From positions 1 through 11,452 of the forward strand of contig CACYBG010000122.1 in assembly GCA_902772605.1 (NCBI GenBank): a stretch of DNA of 11,452 nt, in the 5' to 3' direction. Both the position numbers and the translations under genes were made by a program. The notes below the pieces were generated by a model. It did not search any database. It saw only the letters and a list, made by a program, of their open reading frames with translations, and was not told the origin of the DNA. Source of the DNA: an uncultured Spirochaetaceae bacterium. Its GTDB lineage: Bacteria; Spirochaetota; Spirochaetia; Treponematales; Treponemataceae. Shown in pieces: positions 6,334 through 11,452 of this stretch (positions within the stretch are counted from its first letter, which is position 1; each line of letters starts with the position of its first letter).

Positions 6334-7830
6334 TCAATACGCAGAGCCTTTCCTGAGCGGTCTTGCATAGACTTCCTTGGACAGTACGCCGATTATCCGG
6401 TCGTCCAGCTTGGAATACGTTGCAACCGCAAAGTAGTAGATTTTTCCGTTCTTCAGTCCGTTCAGCGTAACCTTGTTTACGTTTCCGACATTGATCGGGG
6501 AATCACCCTTATATGCTTCACGGCCCAGATATTCTCCGGGGCGCTCTCCGTAATAAATGTAATATCCACCGGCATCATCGTCAACCGAATAGCTCCATGT
6601 CAGTGTCACCTGTCCGTCGCCCGGTTCCGCAATCAATGTAAACGGAGGAAGCGGTGAAAGGTGTTCGGTGAAATGAAGGTCCAGCTGAGTGACCGACGGT
6701 GTCTTTGATCCGCCTCCATCAGGATAAAGGTCTACGGCAACCTGGAAATACATTCCGGTAACGTCTTCTATCTTCTGGTGATTGTCAACGGGAACCCATG
6801 CAGGTTCATTGTCCGTCCAGCTGAAGTAATTGTCCCCGCTCCTGACGTACATGACGACATCTGTCTGTGCAGGCTCGTTCGTTATGGCATCCACCCTGTT
6901 GAGGATTGCACATCTGGAAACGAGAATCGGCTCGGTAACGAAACGACCGCCGGTAGACTTGAACGAATCGTAACGGAGTGATGAAGCTGCCTTGTTTTCC
7001 GCTGAACGCTGGATGTGGAAATCATCGATGCGTCCGGTATATGAAGGACAGATTTCAAGGTCCGCCACTACTCCAAGGTATGGACTGTAGATTGAACCGC
7101 TTTCACGTCCGTTCGTCGTAAGGTATTTCATGTCCTCAATCTTTCCGTCGATGCGGTATTCAAGGAGACCCGTATCTTCATCGAAGGTGATTGAATGATG
7201 TGCCCAAACGTTCGGAACGATGGTCTTGTAGCTTGAAAGGGAGATTTCTCCGCCGTTGTCCTTGTATCCGCTGAATACGTTCGTAAATTCCCAGTGGAAG
7301 TGGTTGTTGTAGAAGCTTGCAGAAATCATCTGATAGAGGGGCCATCCGTTTTCGGTTCGAGAAGACCTCCATGAAAGTACGATTTCACCGTTTTCAGCTA
7401 CGGAAGGATTCAGCCAGAATTCTATCATGAAGGAACCCGTGAGACCGGATTTTCCGAAAATGGTGTTTCTGCCGCCCGACAGACGTATTCCACCGTTTCC
7501 ACGGCTCAATGCAGACCCCTTGCCCATCTTTGCGGATGAGGAGTACTGGAATGAATTGGAACGGACCGTATAGTTTCCGGAGACGTCACCGAAAGCCCTG
7601 TCCTCGAAATCAAGGAGAAGGTCCGTTGCATCAGCCACCTTGCGGTTGTTCGTATCAAGCTGTATGCAGTCGTAACCGTAACGCCCCGAACCGACAGTAA
7701 CGCCGTCCATCTTCTGAACCCTGGTCCACCCGTTTTTTCCTCCGAGAGTAATGACCCTTTCATCACCGAATGCAAGCGATGCAATCAGTAGACAAAATAT
7801 CGATAAAAAAAGTATTCTTCTGTTATGCAT
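6334..7830 (-). CDS. secreted LamG-like and fibronectin type III protein
   Basis: An exported protein of 498 residues from the ATG at 7830. The first residues, MHNRR plus a hydrophobic core ending LLIASLAFG, form a signal peptide with a likely type I cleavage site before DERV. There is no lipobox cysteine. Residues about 66-276 look like a LamG/concanavalin-A-like beta-sandwich: SFMIEFWLNPS, VWAHHSITFD and GRIDDFHIQ are hallmark strands of that fold. A beta-rich linker follows, then a fibronectin type III domain at about 394-491 (PPFTLIAEPGDGQVTLTWSY, then YYFAVATYS). Such proteins usually bind carbohydrate or protein in the periplasm or at the surface; no catalytic motif is seen. A GTG at 7842 would add four residues (MVGQ). 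I prefer the ATG because it gives a compact signal peptide and sits 8 nt after GGTGG. It is divergent from uvrC. I do not recognise a named gene. Confidence 0.85.
   Translation of the reverse strand: MHNRRILFLSIFCLLIASLAFGDERVITLGGKNGWTRVQKMDGVTVGSGRYGYDCIQLDTNNRKVADATDLLLDFEDRAFGDVSGNYTVRSNSFQYSSSAKMGKGSALSRGNGGIRLSGGRNTIFGKSGLTGSFMIEFWLNPSVAENGEIVLSWRSSRTENGWPLYQMISASFYNNHFHWEFTNVFSGYKDNGGEISLSSYKTIVPNVWAHHSITFDEDTGLLEYRIDGKIEDMKYLTTNGRESGSIYSPYLGVVADLEICPSYTGRIDDFHIQRSAENKAASSLRYDSFKSTGGRFVTEPILVSRCAILNRVDAITNEPAQTDVVMYVRSGDNYFSWTDNEPAWVPVDNHQKIEDVTGMYFQVAVDLYPDGGGSKTPSVTQLDLHFTEHLSPLPPFTLIAEPGDGQVTLTWSYSVDDDAGGYYIYYGERPGEYLGREAYKGDSPINVGNVNKVTLNGLKNGKIYYFAVATYSKLDDRIIGVLSKEVYARPLRKGSAY
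7789..7818 (+). promoter_or_regulatory. uvrC: weak candidate promoter for uvrC
   Basis: TAGACA (7789-7794, five of six matches to TTGACA) lies 18 bp before TATTCT (7813-7818, four of six to TATAAT). This places the transcription start at about 7825, on the annotated uvrC ATG. That would make the message leaderless or imply a start codon further downstream. The element lies inside the signal-peptide codons of the divergent gene. Confidence 0.22.
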
Positions 7831-9897
7831 TTGTCCGACCACCCATCATCAACCGATATAACATTTTCAAACCCTCCGACCCAAACCGTACAGAATGAGG
7901 AATCCATAGACCGAAGCGAAAAGCCAAGTCCAAGGGAAATCCTGCATCAGACGGCACTTAAGGCCCCAAACCAAAGCGGAGTATACCTCTGGCGCAATGG
8001 AGAAGGAGCCATAATCTATGTAGGCAAGGCCAAGAACCTCAAGAACCGCCTGACATCCTATTTTAGCGGAAAAAAAGACATCAAGACAAGGTTGCTGGTC
8101 GACCATGCCCGCAGCATCGAATACATCACGACGAACAACGAATATGAAGCCTTCCTTTTGGAAAACAACCTCATAAAGCAGCACACTCCGCGATACAACA
8201 TCAACCTGAAGGACGGAAAATCCTATCCTGTGCTGAGAATCACAAAGGATGAATTCCCGCGGATTTTCAGGACTCGCCATATCGTACAGGACGGCTCCAG
8301 ATATTTCGGTCCGTTTCCCGATGCAAACGCACTGGACACATTCATAGAAACAATTTACGAAATATATCCGTTACGGCATTGCAAGACTTTCCATAAAAAG
8401 GACCCTGAAACAGGTTCCGCCTGCATGTACTACCACATAGGAAGATGCCTTGCCCCATGTCTGGGAAAATGCGACAGCTCCACCTATGATGAATTTATCG
8501 AAGAAATCTCCACTCTTCTTGAGAATAAAGGCGATGAAACGGCCAAAAAACTTGAAAAAGAGATGAAGGAAGCTGCCCGTTCGCTCAATTTTGAAAAGGC
8601 GGCCAGAATCAGGGACGGATTGAAGGCCCTTTCCGTGCTGAAGAATCAGAACATAGTCGAAGGTTTCGACGGCGACGACAGGGACTACATCGCTTCATGG
8701 AGGGAGGGAGAACTCGTAAGCTTCACCGTGCTGAAAATCAGGGCGGGAAAACTGTTGGGCAGGGACAATTACAGGACACTGACGCTTAACGAAGACATAG
8801 AGGTCGTACCGGAGTTCATGGGAGCCTACTACACGGAAAAAGAGTCTGTTCCGCCGCACATTTACGTCATGAATCAGGACGGGCTTGAATGCATGTCCAG
8901 ATGGTTTTCCGAAACTTACGGGGTCTCGGACTGCATAATCATGGTTGACGAATCGATTCCTGCATCCAAACTGCACATGGCGGCAATGGAAATGGCGCGT
9001 CAGAATGCAAGGGAAGACATAATCAGAAGGCTTAGGGACCGTGGCGACTATCCGGCGATGAAGGAACTGCAGCAGATTCTTGGCCTCCCCACCCTGCCCG
9101 TGCGGATTGAAGGATTCGACATTGCGCACATCGGAGGAAAATTTCCGGTCGCTTCACTAATCAGCTTTTACAACGGAAACCCGGACAAAAAGAACTACAG
9201 GTATTTCAGGCTCAAGACGACGGACGGTTATATAGATGATTTCCAGTCGATGAGGGAGGCAACTTCCCGGCGGTACTCAAGGCTCGCAAACGAAAAGAAG
9301 GAGCTTCCCGACCTGATTCTGATTGACGGAGGAATCGGACAGGTCAATGCAGTCGATGGAATACTGAAGTCGCTGGATCTGGACATACCGATTGCAGGTC
9401 TTGCAAAAAGGGATGAAGAAATCTGGAGGCCTCATGCAGACTCTCCAATCTGCCTTCCGAAACGAAGCGATGCTCTCAGACTGCTTCAAAGGGTCAGGGA
9501 TGAAACGCACAGGTTTGCAACAAGCAGGAACCAAAACCTGAGGACCAAGGAAAATACGGTCTCCCCGTTCATAAGCCTTCCGGGAATAGGAAAGGAAAGG
9601 GACAGGGCATTGATGAAAAAATACGGGACGCTTTCTGCACTTGCCGAAGCACCGGAGTCGGAAATTGCGGAACTGCTTCACGTCAGGGCCGGAAAAGCAT
9701 CCGAAATACTGATGGCTGCAAAGTTTTTACTGCAAAAACAGAATGAAAAAAAATCAGTGCAGATGCAGTCCCTTGATGAAGCTGGAACCACATGGCAGAA
9801 AGCGGCCAGATACAAGATGGTTTCCGACCTTGCAGCACTTGCGGGTGAAGACGACGGAAGCGGCATGGTTGCATCCCCCGACGATGAAAATCCATGA
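7825..9897 (+). CDS. uvrC: excinuclease ABC subunit C
   Basis: UvrC makes both incisions around a UvrAB-bound DNA lesion in nucleotide excision repair. The GIY-YIG nuclease for the 3' cut is at about 49-130: GVYLW (52-56), IIYVGKAK (63-70), Arg75 and catalytic Glu113 in LLENNLIK. Cys186, Cys200, Cys208 and Cys212 (C-x13-C-x7-C-x3-C) match the iron-sulfur cysteines reported in E. coli UvrC. A UVR helical hairpin for UvrB follows at about 243-277. The RNase H-like domain for the 5' cut has Asp432 (GFDIAH), Asp501 (DGGIGQ) and His562 (ETHRFA), and a helix-hairpin-helix is at about 583-625 (LPGIGKERDRALMKKYG). DGGIGQ has Ile where most UvrC proteins have Lys. At 690 residues it exceeds the usual 600-620 because of about 38 Ser/Pro/Asn-rich N-terminal residues and a 50-residue tail. 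The first ATG lacks a ribosome binding site, so the true start may be downstream. Confidence 0.96.
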   Translation: MHLSDHPSSTDITFSNPPTQTVQNEESIDRSEKPSPREILHQTALKAPNQSGVYLWRNGEGAIIYVGKAKNLKNRLTSYFSGKKDIKTRLLVDHARSIEYITTNNEYEAFLLENNLIKQHTPRYNINLKDGKSYPVLRITKDEFPRIFRTRHIVQDGSRYFGPFPDANALDTFIETIYEIYPLRHCKTFHKKDPETGSACMYYHIGRCLAPCLGKCDSSTYDEFIEEISTLLENKGDETAKKLEKEMKEAARSLNFEKAARIRDGLKALSVLKNQNIVEGFDGDDRDYIASWREGELVSFTVLKIRAGKLLGRDNYRTLTLNEDIEVVPEFMGAYYTEKESVPPHIYVMNQDGLECMSRWFSETYGVSDCIIMVDESIPASKLHMAAMEMARQNAREDIIRRLRDRGDYPAMKELQQILGLPTLPVRIEGFDIAHIGGKFPVASLISFYNGNPDKKNYRYFRLKTTDGYIDDFQSMREATSRRYSRLANEKKELPDLILIDGGIGQVNAVDGILKSLDLDIPIAGLAKRDEEIWRPHADSPICLPKRSDALRLLQRVRDETHRFATSRNQNLRTKENTVSPFISLPGIGKERDRALMKKYGTLSALAEAPESEIAELLHVRAGKASEILMAAKFLLQKQNEKKSVQMQSLDEAGTTWQKAARYKMVSDLAALAGEDDGSGMVASPDDENP
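7855..7884 (-). promoter_or_regulatory. candidate promoter of the LamG/FN3 gene, inside the annotated uvrC start
   Basis: On the minus strand TTGGGT (7884-7879) is followed after 18 bp by TATATC (7860-7855), with an upstream TGT that makes an extended -10. The predicted transcription start near 7848 gives a leader of about 18 nt before the ATG at 7830. The element lies wholly within the unusual N-terminal extension of uvrC. Confidence 0.35.
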
Positions 9898-9901
9898 CGG
9901 A

Positions 9902-11452
9902 CTATCTGCACGCCTTTTCAAATGCAAACTGAAGTATTTCAACGCTCCTGCATTTTGAAACCGTATTGATGTAGTCCAGCTTTATGTCCTTCCACAGCGG
10001 AGAGGAATTTTCATTTTTCTGCCAGATGTAGTTGAGCGCTTTCTTTCCGTAATCTGCCAGCGAAAATTCATCGGTGGAAAAATCGATGGCAAGGAACGAA
10101 AGGAATTTCCTGTCCACATCAAGATTCTTTTCCGGCTTCATGTCCAGAAGCGTGTCCAGTGCGGTTTTCAAAAGGGACGCATGGTATTCACTTTCAAGTC
10201 TTTCGTTCTTTCGGCAGATTCCATCAATCAGTGAAAAGCACAGCTTCCTTGAATTGCGGTTTCCGAATCCGCAGATTTTTGAAACGGCTTCCCTTGCAAG
10301 AGACGATTCCTTTCCCGAAAGCATGAATTTCAGGAGCACGTCCATGACCACGACCGAATCCTCATCGGAATTCAAAAGTCCAAGCAGATAGTTAAGGGCT
10401 TCCTTCAGGTCGGCTTTCTGTGCATCCGAAAATTTTCCGGCCATGTCCAGGGTCGAATAGCAGACGTGGCAGAGGAAAGTCCTTGATTCGGAATCATCCT
10501 TAAGTCCGTCCAGAATCTCACGGTTGAAATGAATCTTCTTTGCACAGTCGTCTTCAAATGCGGCGTAAAAACGGTCGTAGATTTTTTCCTTGAGCACCGT
10601 GTTCCTGCACGACTGAAGGCAGAGAAAATTCTTTATTACGTTCAGGATTTCAAGAGGGTCCTCTTCGTAGTTCTTTCCCAGATAATCGATGCACTTTTCC
10701 CTTGAAGCATCCAGTCCGTCATCGGCACCCTCGGTTGCAACAAGCCCCAGGATTTTCCTTGCAATTGAAACGGCAATCCTCGAATATTTTCCTGAAAAGA
10801 CGTCCGGTATTATCGAATCCCGCACCCATGGAACGAGCGACTGCAAATCGGACTTCGTAAGTTCAAAGTACCTTTCAAAGGCTTCCATCCTGACGCGCTC
10901 ATCCCTTGAAGGATCCGTCACGACCTGGGTGATGAGTTTTTCTATCCTGGATTTTTCGTCCGGCCTTGATGAAGCGACGGTAAATACGACATCCAGGCAC
11001 TTTTTGTTCAGGTCCCATCCGCTGGAACTTTTGCAAAGTATCCCCGTAATTATTTCAAACGGAAAGTAAATCATGTTTCCGTCCCTTTCCTTCGAATACT
11101 TTTCAATCAGCTGGAACTGTATCACGGGGTTGCTGGAATATTCACCCAGGATTCTGAACGCCTCGTTAAGCTTCCAGTTTGAAATCGGTGCGAACGAAGA
11201 ATTTTCCGAATCTTTCCTCAACTGGGTTACGGTGACATAATAGTTTATGAACTGCAAAAGGAATTCCTCGCATGAAACGTTCAGGCCCTTTCCGTTCATT
11301 TCTTCGCGTCCGTAATTCCTCTTCATTTCATCCAGCAGCCTGAAAATCTCCTCGATTGAATTCGGGGACACCCTGTCATAAAAATCGCAGCGTCCGTTCT
11401 TGATGCATCCCTCGACGATGTGCGAAAGCGTTTCAAAAAATTTCGACGCAGA
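9902..11452 (-). CDS. unrecognised all-helical protein, 5' end outside the window
   Basis: At least 516 residues are encoded and the frame is still open at the window edge. The GTG at 11371 is not a convincing start, because 27 sense codons precede it in frame (SASKFFETLSHIVEGC, then IKNGRCDFYDR) without a stop. The sequence has alternating amphipathic helices throughout, such as WKLNEAFRILGEY, RVRMEAFERYFEL and EALNYLLGLLNSDEDSVVVM. This suggests an alpha-solenoid of HEAT or armadillo type, though no single repeat is canonical. There is no signal peptide or membrane segment in the visible part, which implies a cytoplasmic location. It has several cysteines (for example CHVCYS) but no zinc-binding pattern I would trust. 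The stop TAG (9904-9902) lies 4 bp from the uvrC stop, tail to tail. No family or function can be assigned. Confidence 0.8.
   Translation of the reverse strand, partial: SASKFFETLSHIVEGCIKNGRCDFYDRVSPNSIEEIFRLLDEMKRNYGREEMNGKGLNVSCEEFLLQFINYYVTVTQLRKDSENSSFAPISNWKLNEAFRILGEYSSNPVIQFQLIEKYSKERDGNMIYFPFEIITGILCKSSSGWDLNKKCLDVVFTVASSRPDEKSRIEKLITQVVTDPSRDERVRMEAFERYFELTKSDLQSLVPWVRDSIIPDVFSGKYSRIAVSIARKILGLVATEGADDGLDASREKCIDYLGKNYEEDPLEILNVIKNFLCLQSCRNTVLKEKIYDRFYAAFEDDCAKKIHFNREILDGLKDDSESRTFLCHVCYSTLDMAGKFSDAQKADLKEALNYLLGLLNSDEDSVVVMDVLLKFMLSGKESSLAREAVSKICGFGNRNSRKLCFSLIDGICRKNERLESEYHASLLKTALDTLLDMKPEKNLDVDRKFLSFLAIDFSTDEFSLADYGKKALNYIWQKNENSSPLWKDIKLDYINTVSKCRSVEILQFAFEKACR

Overview
The window reads as an ordinary chromosomal stretch of a spirochaete, most likely a free-living or gut/rumen-type Treponema. 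This is an inference from three things: a relaxed lipobox lipoprotein, the style of the UvrC N-terminus (REILHQTALKAPNQSGVYLW), and a large TPR protein with a very acidic tail. An intact tyrA argues against a host-restricted treponeme such as T. pallidum, which has lost most amino-acid biosynthesis. No rRNA, tRNA, CRISPR array or recognisable transposase gene is visible.

Layout. Bases 1-143 are a leader with a weak promoter, a hairpin and a 23-codon micro-ORF that overlaps the next start codon as ATGA. Bases 144-1586 (+) encode an SH3-like-domain lipoprotein. A hairpin with a T-tract on the minus strand (1587-1630) ends the convergent unit. On the minus strand, a 1107-residue TPR/acidic protein (5939-2616) is followed after 35 bp by tyrA, prephenate dehydrogenase (2580-1672); the two probably form an operon. 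Bases 5940-6333 are non-coding and hold three consecutive long imperfect palindromes, the least explained structure here. Next upstream on the minus strand is a secreted LamG plus fibronectin-III protein (about 7830-6334). It is divergent from uvrC (7825-9897, +), and the two annotated ATGs sit back to back in one ATGCAT palindrome. uvrC ends 4 bp from the stop of an unrecognised, all-helical protein on the minus strand (9902 to the window end), which has no start inside the window.

Functional picture. The genes do not form one pathway. UvrC is a housekeeping repair nuclease and TyrA makes 4-hydroxyphenylpyruvate for tyrosine. The lipoprotein and LamG/FN3 protein are envelope or exported proteins. 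The TPR/acidic protein and the C-terminal helical protein look like cytoplasmic scaffolds of unknown role. I found no clear evidence of a new multi-gene system. The points most worth a second look are the palindrome cluster, the shared divergent start region of uvrC, the TPR/acidic protein coupled to tyrA, and the structured leader before the lipoprotein.
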